NCBI RefSeq assembly: GCF_016767715.1
Contig: NZ_CP050145.1
Coordinates: 4,898,001-4,962,000, forward strand
DNA: 64,000 bases
Source: Mycobacteroides chelonae
GTDB taxonomy: Bacteria; Actinomycetota; Actinomycetes; Mycobacteriales; Mycobacteriaceae
Reading direction: 5' to 3'
The notes beneath the pieces were generated by a model. It ran no database searches and was not told where the DNA came from. It saw only the letters and a list, made by a program, of their open reading frames with translations. Below are positions 1 through 8,696 of this stretch, piece after piece (position 1 is the stretch's first letter; each line of letters begins with the position of its first letter). The translations under genes and the position numbers were made by a program.

Positions 1-635
1 ATGTACTTGGCACCGGACTGCGCCGCGCCTTGCACTGCGTTGATACCGATCCCGCCGATTCCGTACACCACTGTGATGTCTCCGGGTCGCACGTCACCAG
101 CATAGGTCGCACTGCCCCATCCGGTAGGGACACCGCACCCAACCAGCACCGCCGTCTCCAACGGAATCCAGTCGTCGATCTTCACCACTGAGTATTGCGA
201 GATCGTGGCCCTCTGCGCGAAGGTGCCCAACATACACATCTGTCCGAAATCGATTCCCGCGCCGTGGAATCGAAAGGTGCCATCGGGCATGCAGCCCTCT
301 AGGATCGTCGCTCCCATATCGCACAGGCTCTGCCGCCCCGTCGAACAGTAGCGGCAATGCCCGCAGCTGGGGATGAAACTGCAGACCACGTGATCACCGG
401 CTTTAACCTTGGTGACCCCGTGCCCGACTTCCTCGATGATGCCCGCGCCCTCGTGTCCGCCGATGATCGGATAACGGGGTGGCAGGTCGCCATCGGTGAG
501 GTGTAGATCTGAATGGCACAGTCCCGCGACGGTGTAGTTGATAAGCACCTCACCTTCACCGGGGCCGTCGAGCTCGAGTTCCATAAGCTCGAAGGGCTTT
601 CCGGCTTCCAAAAGCACTGCGGCGGTTGTCTTCAC
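1..635 (-). CDS. NDMA-dependent-type zinc alcohol dehydrogenase (3' end outside window)
   Basis: Medium-chain zinc alcohol dehydrogenase, predicted to oxidise an alcohol to an aldehyde. 211 residues are visible. The GTG at 635 follows an AAAGGAG ribosome site at about 638-647. Seen: catalytic zinc motif CHSDLH (Cys about 40), GGHEGAG (His/Glu about 60), the four-cysteine structural-zinc lobe CGHCRYC...C, and the start of the Rossmann fold (GIGGIGINA) at the window edge. The N-terminal pattern fits the actinobacterial NDMA-dependent or mycothiol-linked group, but the subfamily is inferred. It is the last visible gene of the leftward operon starting at 5302, 20 nt after the preceding stop, so it probably handles an alcohol or aldehyde of the same pathway. 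Confidence 0.88.
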   Translation of the reverse strand, partial: MKTTAAVLLEAGKPFELMELELDGPGEGEVLINYTVAGLCHSDLHLTDGDLPPRYPIIGGHEGAGIIEEVGHGVTKVKAGDHVVCSFIPSCGHCRYCSTGRQSLCDMGATILEGCMPDGTFRFHGAGIDFGQMCMLGTFAQRATISQYSVVKIDDWIPLETAVLVGCGVPTGWGSATYAGDVRPGDITVVYGIGGIGINAVQGAAQSGAKY

Positions 636-655
636 AAATGTCTCCTTTGACTCGG

Positions 656-1912
656 CTAATGCACTGCGGCGGGCAATTCTTGGCTCGGCACCCCGACGCG
701 TTCGAGCGCCTTGTAGAACGCCCGCGGCTCGGCCCACTCCTCTGGTGCGAAAACTCCTGCACGAGTGTCCGATCCACCGTCGAGGGCCACGACCATGAAC
801 GCCGCGCAGGCAGTTCCGGTGGCTGCGGCCATATCGGTGAACAGATAGGCGCCCGTACCGGCCACCGAGGTGCGGCGGCTAGCCACCGTGGGTATCCCGT
901 TTCGCAGGCCCGTCACCTCGACCTTGAGGCCGGACTTGTAAGGGAACACATGGCCGGCCGCCGAGAGGGCAAGGAATTTGATCAGCTCGGAACGGGTGGC
1001 CTCCCCGGTGCGCACCAGATCGCACATTCCCGATAGCGCGTGACGCCATCCCGCCACGCTGCCCAACTTGCCGGTCAGTAGCGCCTCGAGGAAGTCGATT
1101 GCCTCCGTCACAGACATCTGGCCCTTTTGCACGGCCAACCCCACACCGCGGACCAGGCCGTTATAGGGTGCCGGGTCCAATCCGCCGAAGCAGCGAATAT
1201 TCTTGGCGTCAGGGTACTTTCGTGGCAGGGTCACCGGCTCCGGGTGCGCGGTCTCGTGCACCATGGTGAGACCCAGCCCACCCCCCAGTTCTGTCCAGCG
1301 GGTCTCCTCCCAGGACTGGCGCATCACCGGTCCGCCGTTCTGCCATGTCATACAAGGACCCGCCGCGACGCGCAGCATGTGGTCGAGAACCGCGCGGCCA
1401 ATCGAGCCGCGTTCGTCCCCGACCACCCAATACACGTCGATGTTCTCGACGCTGTCCAGCTCGCTTGCGGCGTCGGCGGCGAGGACGTTGGTGATCCCGG
1501 GCGAGGCGCCGCATCCGACGTACATAGGCACACCGGCCGACCTAGCCCGGTCGTGCAAAGACAGTGCGTGCAAGGTGCTCTCGATATCGTCGTCGAAGTC
1601 GAGGTACGGCACAACGGCCTCCAAACAGGCCTCCATGACGGGCTCTGCGGTGCGGTTGTACGGCCCGGCGCCGAGCACCACGAGGGCAGCGCCATCGACT
1701 GCCGCGCGCAGCGCCTCGACGTCATACAGGTCGAGCCGGGCCGCCGTGGCACGTCCGGCGGGTAGCTTCCCGACCAGCGCGTCGAGTAGCTCGGGACGGA
1801 TGTCGTAGAGCGCCAGCTCCCAGCCTCCGTCGGCGACCGCGAACCGCTCGATGGCCAGACGGCACATTTCGCCCGCGGCGCCGATGAAGACGACTCGTTG
1901 TCCGCCGGCCAT
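656..1912 (-). CDS. Saccharopine-dehydrogenase-like NAD(P)-binding protein, copy 1
   Basis: 418-aa oxidoreductase of the saccharopine dehydrogenase/trans-acting enoyl reductase fold. The N-terminal Rossmann motif is GAAGEM in VFIGAAGEMCRLAIERFA. The conserved core LYDIRPE, LVVLGAGPYNRTAEPV and GCGASPGITNV follows. The start is ATG at 1912, overlapping the upstream stop as TGATG. A longer in-frame extension to 2191 lies inside the upstream gene and was not used. It is clearly paralogous to the gene at 3995-5302, with identical blocks such as VFIGAAGEMCR, LYDIRPE and GCGASPG. The substrate is unknown. A role in lysine or other amino-acid catabolism is only one option, because mycobacterial members also act on lipids. 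Confidence 0.85.
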   Translation of the reverse strand: MAGGQRVVFIGAAGEMCRLAIERFAVADGGWELALYDIRPELLDALVGKLPAGRATAARLDLYDVEALRAAVDGAALVVLGAGPYNRTAEPVMEACLEAVVPYLDFDDDIESTLHALSLHDRARSAGVPMYVGCGASPGITNVLAADAASELDSVENIDVYWVVGDERGSIGRAVLDHMLRVAAGPCMTWQNGGPVMRQSWEETRWTELGGGLGLTMVHETAHPEPVTLPRKYPDAKNIRCFGGLDPAPYNGLVRGVGLAVQKGQMSVTEAIDFLEALLTGKLGSVAGWRHALSGMCDLVRTGEATRSELIKFLALSAAGHVFPYKSGLKVEVTGLRNGIPTVASRRTSVAGTGAYLFTDMAAATGTACAAFMVVALDGGSDTRAGVFAPEEWAEPRAFYKALERVGVPSQELPAAVH

Positions 1913-3222
1913 CAGTAGCCCCGACGGCTGAGCTGGTCCGACATTCTGTCGACAGCCCAGAGGGCGCGCACCGCGAGCGGGCTGTACGGCAGATTCGGGG
2001 GAAACCAGGTCCGATTTGTCCAGACCGCTTCCAAATCCTCGTGCGACTTGCCGTCGATAAGCCGATCGGCCAGCAGCGAGCCCAGGTAAGGCGCCTGCGT
2101 CAATCCGTAACCGTTGCAGCCCAGTGCGTACAGAATGCGCGGCTCGGACTGGCCCGCGACGGGCAGGAACGACGGGGTCATTGCAACCCACCCTCCCCAG
2201 GTGCGCCGCGGCGCGATATCGCGTAGCGAAGGGAACCGGTCGCGGAAACCGCGCAGCAGATCCTTCACGATCACCGGTTCAGGTGCGCGCACTCCCAGAG
2301 GTCCTTGTGCGGGCTGCACCTGTCGCGTGCCGACCACGATGGTGTTGTGGGGGGTTGGCCGGAAGTTCGACACCACATTGCTGTTGGTGGTGAATCCGGC
2401 ACCGCTGGTCCAGCCGGTGTCCGTAATGCGCTCGGGATCGATGGGCTCCGTCTCGGCTACCGATACCCACAGGGGTGTGGCAAGTCGGGGTGGGGCAAAG
2501 GGTAGGTCCTGGGAATAGGCGTTGGTCGCCAACAGCACCCGCTCGGCGCGAATCCGACCATGGGGGACACCGATTACGATGCCGTTTCCGCTGGACTGCA
2601 CCGAGAGCACCGGCGTGTGCTCGAAAACCCTTGCCCCGGAATTCAAAAGCGCCTGCCGCACCCCGAGGGTGTACTTGCCGGGATTGACCAGGCCGCCGCC
2701 CGGTTCCAGCACACCTCCCAAGAATCCGTGCGGCAGGCCGAATTCGCGGCCGTCCACGTATTGGGCTTTCGAACCAGCGGCCCGCAAGATCTCCGCGGCC
2801 TTCTTGGCACTGCGTACCTCGCGCTCCGATGAACTGACCATCGCCACGTTGCCGGTGCGCTGGTAGTCACACTCGATGCCCAGACGCTCGATCAGGCCAT
2901 CGACGTATTCCAAGGCTCCTTCACCGAAGCGGACAATGCTGGGAAGCCGACGCGGATATAGAAACTTCAACAGGCGTGGATCGCCGCCGAGAGCGTCGGA
3001 CAGGTGCCCGCCGTTCCGTGAGCTCGATCCCCATCCACAGATCCCAGCTTCCAACACAATGACATCGGCGCCCCGCTCGGCCAGCCGCAGCCCAGCTGCC
3101 ATTCCGCCCAGCCCACCGCCGATAACCGCTACATCACAACGGATCTCGCCCTCCAGTGCGGGGGCTGTGTTCTCCGGCCGTGGCACCCAGCCGGTGTCGA
3201 AGAGATACTCCATGCCAGCCAT
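1912..3222 (-). CDS. FAD-dependent oxidoreductase, DAO family
   Basis: 436-aa flavoprotein of the D-amino-acid oxidase/glycine oxidase family. It is predicted to oxidise an amine or amino acid, passing electrons to FAD. Seen: dinucleotide-binding GGGLGGMAAGLRLAERGADV at about residues 35-54, the acidic end of the second strand (VLEAG), and the C-terminal GCNGYGLTQAP FAD-contact block. The ATG at 3222 is preceded by AAAGGAG. ATG at 3213 is an alternative. It ends in a TGATG overlap with the following saccharopine-dehydrogenase-like gene, so the two are translationally coupled. This suggests that an imine or aldehyde product is passed on. Confidence 0.86.
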   Translation of the reverse strand: MAGMEYLFDTGWVPRPENTAPALEGEIRCDVAVIGGGLGGMAAGLRLAERGADVIVLEAGICGWGSSSRNGGHLSDALGGDPRLLKFLYPRRLPSIVRFGEGALEYVDGLIERLGIECDYQRTGNVAMVSSSEREVRSAKKAAEILRAAGSKAQYVDGREFGLPHGFLGGVLEPGGGLVNPGKYTLGVRQALLNSGARVFEHTPVLSVQSSGNGIVIGVPHGRIRAERVLLATNAYSQDLPFAPPRLATPLWVSVAETEPIDPERITDTGWTSGAGFTTNSNVVSNFRPTPHNTIVVGTRQVQPAQGPLGVRAPEPVIVKDLLRGFRDRFPSLRDIAPRRTWGGWVAMTPSFLPVAGQSEPRILYALGCNGYGLTQAPYLGSLLADRLIDGKSHEDLEAVWTNRTWFPPNLPYSPLAVRALWAVDRMSDQLSRRGY

Positions 3223-3240
3223 CTCAGGCTCCTTTCATTC

Positions 3241-3978
3241 TCAGGTACTGCGATGTGTTCGGGTCACCGTTTGATCAATGGCCAACGGCGACAACGGACC
3301 TGTCCGCTGGTTGTGGTTGCGGAGCGCGTGGTAGGCGTAGTAATAGACGATCATCTGCAGTCCCCACGTCGTGAGGGCCGCGATGTAGAAGAGGGTCCGG
3401 TTCGCATCGTCACCGGGTATGTCGTAGAAGTCGTATGTCACCGCGACGGCGGAACCCATGAGGGTGACGATCACGACGCGCACCGCGTGGCTCCGCTCAT
3501 CGATGCTCCACAGCCGTGCGGCGAAGTACAGCAAGAAGACCGTGGTGAGAAGGTTCATCACGACGAGGAAGAGCGCGCCCGCGAGCCCGACGTGATGCGT
3601 GGTGGGATGCATGGTCCGCAACGCATACTCGGTCAGGCCCAGACCGACCAGTCCGGCCAGCACGAAGACGCCGATATCGATTGCGCGCGAGGGCTTGTAC
3701 CCATGCGTGACAGCCATCAGGCCCAGCACGAGGATCACGGTGATGCCCCCCGACCTGGAGAACGCGTCGAAGAAAATCGCGACGTGGAAACTTGTGCTGT
3801 CCGGGCTCAGAGCGAGCAGACCGTACATGAGGAAGTTGGTTCCCGATGTGGCGACGATGATCCATTCCAGGCCGAGTAGATAGTTTTTGTCATCGCGAAT
3901 GAACTTCCATCCATAGGTGAATCCCGCGAAAACCATGAACAGATCGGCAAGTGCGAACATTGCGCCTCTGATGTCCAT
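3241..3978 (-). CDS. Multi-pass membrane protein of unknown function
   Basis: 245 aa with about seven hydrophobic segments, for example around residues 5-20, 35-55, 75-90, 100-120, 130-152, 165-183 and 195-215, and a polar C-terminal tail. I do not recognise a family or any catalytic motif. A GGGGAGC ribosome site precedes the ATG at 3978. It lies 16 nt after the first gene of the leftward operon and 18 nt before the FAD oxidoreductase, so it is almost certainly co-transcribed. It could be a transporter or membrane sensor for the operon's substrate. That is inference from position only. Confidence 0.75.
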   Translation of the reverse strand: MDIRGAMFALADLFMVFAGFTYGWKFIRDDKNYLLGLEWIIVATSGTNFLMYGLLALSPDSTSFHVAIFFDAFSRSGGITVILVLGLMAVTHGYKPSRAIDIGVFVLAGLVGLGLTEYALRTMHPTTHHVGLAGALFLVVMNLLTTVFLLYFAARLWSIDERSHAVRVVIVTLMGSAVAVTYDFYDIPGDDANRTLFYIAALTTWGLQMIVYYYAYHALRNHNQRTGPLSPLAIDQTVTRTHRST

Positions 3979-3994
3979 CTCCGCTCCCCGAGTG

Positions 3995-5302
3995 CTAGTG
4001 AACGTCGCTGAGCCGACGTGCGGTCACCGCTGAACTCGGGCTGACCAGTGCCTCGACCACCTCATGCGGTTTTGAGCCACCCGTGGCCGCCAACGCGACA
4101 TAGAACCGCTCCGGATCGGCCCAGTCCTCCGGAGACAAGACACCCGAGAGCCCGCTGATCTCGTCGACCGCCAGCACCATGAATGCCGCTGTCGCTGCAC
4201 CGGTTCCGGCAGCCATGCTGGTCCAGGCCGTACCCGGTCCGCTCACCGACAATCGGCGAATCGAGACGACCTCCTTGCCGTCGCGGGTGCCCGTCACCCG
4301 CACATAGTTGGTCCCGCGATATTCGGGATGTTTCTTCGCCACTGCGGTCGCCAGGTACTTGAGCACATCGGTCACGCTGACCTCGCCGCGCCGAATGGTG
4401 CCCCACAGCCCCGCCAGCGCATGCCTCCAGACGTTGAGCGAACCGGATTTGTCCGTCATCACGTCGTTCACGAAGTCGATTGCCTCATCCATCTCGATCT
4501 TGTTCTGCTGCACCGCTACTGCGATGCCACGCATGATTCCGTTGACCGGCGGCGGGTCGAGCGCGCCCAGCACGCGAATCCGATCGGCGTTCGGCCAGCG
4601 CCGCGGCATCGTCACCGCCTCGGGGTGCGCGCACTCGTAGAACCGGTAGCGGTCACCGAAGGAGTTCCCGACGTCGAAGACGTCGGTCTCCAGGAACGTC
4701 TGGTGCTGTACCGCCCGGCCGTGCTCCCAGGTCTGGCACGGCCCGGCGAAACCCCGGATCGCGTGATCGAGCACCGCGCGTCCGAAGGCCACAGGTCCCT
4801 CGTCCCCGGTCACCCAGCACACATCGATTCGCTCGACGGCGTCCATGTCGCGCGATGCATCGGCCGCCATGACATTCGTCAGGCCGGGCGAGGCGCCGCA
4901 TCCCACGAAGATCGGCACCCCGGCCTTCCTGGCCTGCCCGTCGAGCTCCATCGCCGCCCGCGTGCTGGCCTCGTCGTCGTCGAGATCCAGATACGGCACC
5001 TTCTTCTCGATGCACGCCGCCATCACCGGCTCGGCGGTGCGGACATACGGTCCCGCGCCCAGCAGAACGAGGGCGGCGCCCGCGATCACCTCGTGCAGCG
5101 CCTCGACGTCGAACAGGTCCAGCGTGCCGATCGTCGCCGAACCCGCGGGCAGTTTCGCGACCAGCGCGCGCAGTGGCTCCGGCCGGATGTCGTAGAGCTC
5201 CAGCTTCCAATTCTCGGCTGTTCTCGCAAACCGCTCGATCGCGACGCGGCACATTTCGCCTGCTGCCCCGATGAAGACAATGCGCGTGGTGTCTGTAGCC
5301 AT
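3995..5302 (-). CDS. Saccharopine-dehydrogenase-like NAD(P)-binding protein, copy 2
   Basis: 435-aa paralogue of the protein at 656-1912 and first gene of the leftward operon. It shows the same Rossmann motif (VFIGAAGEMCRVAIERFA), the LYDIRPEPL block, LLGAGPYVRTAEPV and GCGASPGLTNV, so the fold is the saccharopine dehydrogenase NADP-binding type. Two copies in one operon suggest two related steps, a heteromer, or different substrate specificity. The start at 5302 faces the pucR-like gene across a 89-nt divergent spacer that holds palindromes. Confidence 0.85.
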   Translation of the reverse strand: MATDTTRIVFIGAAGEMCRVAIERFARTAENWKLELYDIRPEPLRALVAKLPAGSATIGTLDLFDVEALHEVIAGAALVLLGAGPYVRTAEPVMAACIEKKVPYLDLDDDEASTRAAMELDGQARKAGVPIFVGCGASPGLTNVMAADASRDMDAVERIDVCWVTGDEGPVAFGRAVLDHAIRGFAGPCQTWEHGRAVQHQTFLETDVFDVGNSFGDRYRFYECAHPEAVTMPRRWPNADRIRVLGALDPPPVNGIMRGIAVAVQQNKIEMDEAIDFVNDVMTDKSGSLNVWRHALAGLWGTIRRGEVSVTDVLKYLATAVAKKHPEYRGTNYVRVTGTRDGKEVVSIRRLSVSGPGTAWTSMAAGTGAATAAFMVLAVDEISGLSGVLSPEDWADPERFYVALAATGGSKPHEVVEALVSPSSAVTARRLSDVH

Positions 5303-5330
5303 GGCCCGAGCGTAGGAATCGCGCCTCTAT

Positions 5331-5341
5331 CCATGACATGG
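5331..5341. promoter_or_regulatory. Palindrome CCATG-A-CATGG in divergent promoter region
   Basis: An 11-nt perfect inverted repeat (5-nt arms, 1-nt centre) between the leftward catabolic operon (start 5302) and the PucR-type gene (start 5392). Candidate regulator site; nothing else supports it. Confidence 0.3.
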
Positions 5342-5362
5342 TCGACGGCCCAGAACTTGTGG

Positions 5363-5383
5363 GCACATATGTGCGGTGGCACA
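5363..5383. promoter_or_regulatory. Candidate PucR operator, GCACATATGTGC plus a third half-site
   Basis: GCACATATGTGC at 5363-5374 is a perfect 12-bp palindrome. A further GCACA at 5379-5383 forms a second inverted pair with TGTGC at 5370-5374. The cluster lies just upstream of the PucR-like start and in the promoter region of the divergent operon, which is where an autoregulating activator of that operon would bind. Function is inferred from position and symmetry. Confidence 0.5.
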
Positions 5384-5391
5384 CTTTTCGC

Positions 5392-6654
5392 ATGAGCAAT
5401 CGGTCACCATCGCCCGAGGTCATCGAGCTGATGGGTGAAGTGGCCGAGCTCATGCTCGCCGAACTCGATGCTCTCGTCGCCGAGATGAGTGCGGCGGAGG
5501 TGGAACTATCTCCGGTGCTGGGCGTCGACGCGTCGGCGATGACGGATACATCGGCCAGCAACCACGCCGGTGCGCGCCAACTACTCAACCTGTTCACCCG
5601 GCGCGATACCAACTGGACTGTGCGAACCGCATCGTTCGAACTCCCGCACGAGATGCTCGACGTGGCTCACACCGTTGCGCGCCGTGGACTGGACCTCGAC
5701 GTGATCTTCCAGTCGTATCGCTACGCGCAGAACGTGGCCTGGCGCCATTTCATGGCGCATGCGACCCGGATCGCACCCCCCGGACCAGTGCTGATGGAGC
5801 TACTGCAGGTGTCCTCGGAGCGGCTGTTCGATTACATCGACTACGCGCTCACCCAGGTCATCGCCGCCACCCAGCGTGAACGCGAGGACATGCTGGGCGG
5901 CGCGCTCGCCCGTCGAGCCGAGGCGATCCGACTCGTGCTGGACGACGCACCCATTCACAGTGACCGAGCCAGCGAGCGGCTCGGATACCAGCTCGGCCGC
6001 CGGCACACCGCCCTGGTGCTGTGGTCGGGGCCAGGCAGCGAGGCACAAGGCGCGTTAGAATCAGCCGCCACCACGCTGGCGCGCGCGATGGGTGCGCGCC
6101 CACCGCTCACCCTCTCGGTCGGAGCGTCCGCGCTCTGGGCCTGGCTGGGCAGCGACGCCGAACCGGACCTCGCTGCGTTACGCGAGCCAGCAGACAAGAT
6201 CGCACCGGGTATCCGCGTGGCCGTGGGTTCGACGCTGCGGGGGATCGCCGGGTTCCGCCGGTCACACGACCAGGCGCTGACCGTGCAGCGGCTGCTCGCC
6301 GAAAACCCGGACGGACCCTCCGTCGGGCTCTACCGCGACCTGGAAGTGACCGCACTCGTGACGGAAAATATCAGTCGCGCAGCAGAATTCGTACAATCGA
6401 CACTCGGGGCGCTGGCGGAGGACAATCCCGGCGCCGAACGTCTGCGCGAAACCTTACGGGTCTTTCTGGAAGAGGCCGACAACGCGCCGCGCACCGCGAC
6501 TCGGCTGCACACACACCGAAACACCGTGCTGCAGCGCGTTGCCCGCGCCGCAGAGCTACTCGGTTTCGCACCCGGCGACCGACGGCTGGCGCTGGGGCTG
6601 GCCCTTGAACTCGGCCATCACCTCGGCCACCGGGTGCTTACCCGCACGGATTAA
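5392..6654 (+). CDS. PucR-type transcriptional regulator
   Basis: 420-aa regulator of the PucR/CdaR family, which control amino-acid, purine or sugar-acid catabolism genes. The C-terminal helix-turn-helix has the family pattern TATRLHTHRNTVLQRVARAA near residues 377-396. A GGDEF-like central region precedes it (YQLGRRHTALVLW onward), and the N-terminus has a helical sensor region. I chose ATG 5392. An in-frame GTG-less extension to ATG 5338 would run through the candidate operator. Divergent from the five-gene catabolic operon, it is the likely regulator of that operon. Its 3' end overlaps the convergent amine oxidase by 4 nt. Confidence 0.85.
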   Translation: MSNRSPSPEVIELMGEVAELMLAELDALVAEMSAAEVELSPVLGVDASAMTDTSASNHAGARQLLNLFTRRDTNWTVRTASFELPHEMLDVAHTVARRGLDLDVIFQSYRYAQNVAWRHFMAHATRIAPPGPVLMELLQVSSERLFDYIDYALTQVIAATQREREDMLGGALARRAEAIRLVLDDAPIHSDRASERLGYQLGRRHTALVLWSGPGSEAQGALESAATTLARAMGARPPLTLSVGASALWAWLGSDAEPDLAALREPADKIAPGIRVAVGSTLRGIAGFRRSHDQALTVQRLLAENPDGPSVGLYRDLEVTALVTENISRAAEFVQSTLGALAEDNPGAERLRETLRVFLEEADNAPRTATRLHTHRNTVLQRVARAAELLGFAPGDRRLALGLALELGHHLGHRVLTRTD

Positions 6655-7946
6655 CCGGTAGCCAGTTCCGTGGCGACCTCCCGAGCGGCCGCTGCTCCGG
6701 TCTCCAACGCACCCTCCACGCCGCCGGCACCCAGCCCCGCGATATCGCTGCCGGCGAAGCGAACTCGACCACTCACCGCCCGCAGCTGCGCGGCGCCGCC
6801 GGTCAGATTCCCCGGCCGGTGCCAGACCCAGCCTCCCTTGGAGAACTCATCGGCACCCCAGCTGTGGCTCGCGGTGTCGACCACCTCGATATCGGGGACG
6901 AAGACCCGCAGCGCGCGCTGCACGCCCTCGTGGTCACTGGCGTCGATGGCCGACGCGTCCGAGCACAGACACATGATGAGGGTGTCGCCATCATGGTAGG
7001 AATCGAAGCGCGCGACGTTGATCGGGTTCTGCCCGATGGGCGCAATGGCCTGGAACGGCTCGATCTCGCCCTTGGCCCGCACCCATATCTTCGATGCCAG
7101 CACCGGGTTCTTCTGGTCGATCATGGTGCGTGAGGCAGGCGGGACATCCGGGGTGAAGGTGACATCGCCCAAGGTGTTGAGGGGCAGCGCGACGACCACC
7201 ATGCGAGCATCGATCCGCTCGCCGGCGCGAGTGGTCACGGTGACCGAGGTCCCGTTGTCTTGCACCGCCGCGACGGGCGTGCTCAGGCGCACCTCGGCAC
7301 CCGACTCACGGATGAGGCCGTCGTAGAGTTGCTTGATCCCACCCTCGACCGGCCAGGACCCGATGCTCTCGAAGTACCCCGCCCAGTCCCCGCAGTAGGC
7401 GGCGACCAGCAGCAGCAGCTGCGCGACGCCTTGCTCGTCGTACGAGTGCGAAAGTGAGGCAAGCACACCTTCGGCCACATCCCGCTCATACCTGGACAGA
7501 CCGGACGAGTCGAACCGTTGCGCCATTGTCTGCTGTTCGATCGGCGAGGTATCCACCGCATTCACTTCGAACGGAGCGGGAAACCACTCGCGTGCATCAG
7601 CCGCGACACGAGCCATCACCGAGGCTGCGGCCTGTCCGAACTCCTCGGCGGATCCGTGATGCACGCTCCCGTCTGCCAGCCAATGCACGGTATCGATGTG
7701 GTGCGGGAGGTCGAGTTTGAGACCGTAGTGCTGCAGCTCACGCCAGACGTTCGGCGAGGTCCAGTGCAGGTACGTGCCGCCGAATTCAATGGGCCGGCCA
7801 AAGGCCTCGCCCGTATAGGTACGCCCGCCGACGCGGTCACGCCCTTCCAGAAGTAATACCGAAAATCCGCGCGTTCCGAGATCCCGCGCGGCGATGGCAC
7901 CGGCGAAGCCGGCCCCAATCACCACGACGTCGTAATTGCTGGCCAT
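6651..7946 (-). CDS. Flavin monoamine oxidase family protein
   Basis: 431-aa FAD-dependent amine oxidase, predicted to oxidise a primary or polyamine to an aldehyde plus ammonia and peroxide. Seen: VVVIGAGFAGAIAARDLGTR at residues 7-26, LLEGRDRVGGRTYT (the GG doublet that follows the Rossmann fold in MAO-type enzymes) at 33-46, and the C-terminal FAD block with VRFAGSDIAGLGAGGVEGAL. The length fits the family. It is divergent from a TetR regulator at 8031, with operator-like repeats between them, so TetR control is likely. It converges with the pucR-like gene. Confidence 0.88.
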   Translation of the reverse strand: MASNYDVVVIGAGFAGAIAARDLGTRGFSVLLLEGRDRVGGRTYTGEAFGRPIEFGGTYLHWTSPNVWRELQHYGLKLDLPHHIDTVHWLADGSVHHGSAEEFGQAAASVMARVAADAREWFPAPFEVNAVDTSPIEQQTMAQRFDSSGLSRYERDVAEGVLASLSHSYDEQGVAQLLLLVAAYCGDWAGYFESIGSWPVEGGIKQLYDGLIRESGAEVRLSTPVAAVQDNGTSVTVTTRAGERIDARMVVVALPLNTLGDVTFTPDVPPASRTMIDQKNPVLASKIWVRAKGEIEPFQAIAPIGQNPINVARFDSYHDGDTLIMCLCSDASAIDASDHEGVQRALRVFVPDIEVVDTASHSWGADEFSKGGWVWHRPGNLTGGAAQLRAVSGRVRFAGSDIAGLGAGGVEGALETGAAAAREVATELATG

Positions 7947-8001
7947 CGCCTTCTCCTTCGTCGACTTTGTTGGACCGCCTCACGCGGCATGAGACCACCC
8001 T

Positions 8002-8028
8002 AACTCGATTTCGATTCGAATTCGAGTT
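8002..8028. promoter_or_regulatory. Candidate TetR operator, AACTCGA / TCGAGTT
   Basis: Inverted repeat with perfect 7-nt arms AACTCGA (8002-8008) and TCGAGTT (8022-8028) around an AT-rich, TTCGAA-like centre, in the 84-nt gap between the amine oxidase and the TetR gene. Probably the binding site of the adjacent TetR protein (inference). Confidence 0.45.
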
Positions 8029-8030
8029 CG

Positions 8031-8696
8031 ATGGATCACACCCACCCCGTACGATTTCGAATCGTGATCGACAACAGGGATGCACCGTCGACGACCCGCT
8101 CCACCGCGGTACAACGCCGCGGGATTGAGCGGGTGCAGGCAATCCTGGATGCCGCCGAGGAGCTGCACAGCGAACAGGGCTACTCGGCCGCCACACTCAA
8201 GGCAATCGGCGAGCGCGCCGGCATCCCCACCGCATCGCTGTATCACTACTTCGCGGACCGACACCGGGTCGACGCCGCGCTTCTCGAACGTCACCTGACC
8301 GCGCTCAACGAAAGCGTCCGGTCAGCGATTCAAGATCGCCCGCCGCGCACCCTGCGTGAGGCGGTCGAAGCGAGCGTCAACCCGTTGCTTGCCTACTTCC
8401 GGGCGCATCCCAGCCTTGTTCAACTCTGGTTTGTGGGGCGCGACGCGACGCGAGGCCTCTCCCCCTCACCCGATGCGGCATGGGCAGAACAGCTGTGGCG
8501 CCTCTTGCTCGACGCGGAGCTGATCCGGGCAGAAACACCCGTGCTCGTCCTTCAGTTGGCTTTTGAGGCCGGCGACCGGTTATTCGATGTCGCCTTCCAG
8601 CGCTCTCCAACCGGAGATGAAGCCACCATTGATGAGCTGCGACGCATGGTCACCGCATACCTACAGACCTACGCGCCGCAGGCCCTAGACCGGTAG
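8031..8696 (+). CDS. TetR/AcrR family regulator
   Basis: 221-aa repressor. The N-terminal HTH is clear: RVQAILDAAEELHSEQGYSA, then TLKAIGERAGIPTASLYHYF at about 55-74. The ligand domain is not assignable. No Shine-Dalgarno sequence precedes ATG 8031. A GTG at 8064 would give 210 aa and would place a second inverted repeat, ACGATT-TCG-AATCGT (8051-8065), at the start codon, so the true start is uncertain. It probably represses the divergent amine oxidase and itself. The 3' end overlaps the convergent DoxX-like gene by 12 nt. Confidence 0.83.
   Translation: MDHTHPVRFRIVIDNRDAPSTTRSTAVQRRGIERVQAILDAAEELHSEQGYSAATLKAIGERAGIPTASLYHYFADRHRVDAALLERHLTALNESVRSAIQDRPPRTLREAVEASVNPLLAYFRAHPSLVQLWFVGRDATRGLSPSPDAAWAEQLWRLLLDAELIRAETPVLVLQLAFEAGDRLFDVAFQRSPTGDEATIDELRRMVTAYLQTYAPQALDR
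8051..8065. promoter_or_regulatory. Second candidate TetR site, ACGATT-TCG-AATCGT
   Basis: Perfect 6-nt arms with a 3-nt centre. It lies inside the coding region if TetR starts at 8031, but just before the alternative GTG start at 8064. It shares TCGAAT/ATTCGA elements with the repeat at 8002-8028. Confidence 0.35.

Noticed and set aside
1913..2191. N-terminal extension of the saccharopine-dehydrogenase-like gene
   Set aside because: It overlaps the upstream flavoprotein gene; the ATG at 1912 forms a TGATG coupling.
4328..5395. 355-codon open frame on the plus strand, and the 319-codon frame 4653-5612 on the minus strand
   Set aside because: Both lie over the saccharopine-dehydrogenase-like gene, whose motifs are clear. 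The frames are Arg/Pro-rich shadows typical of high-GC DNA.
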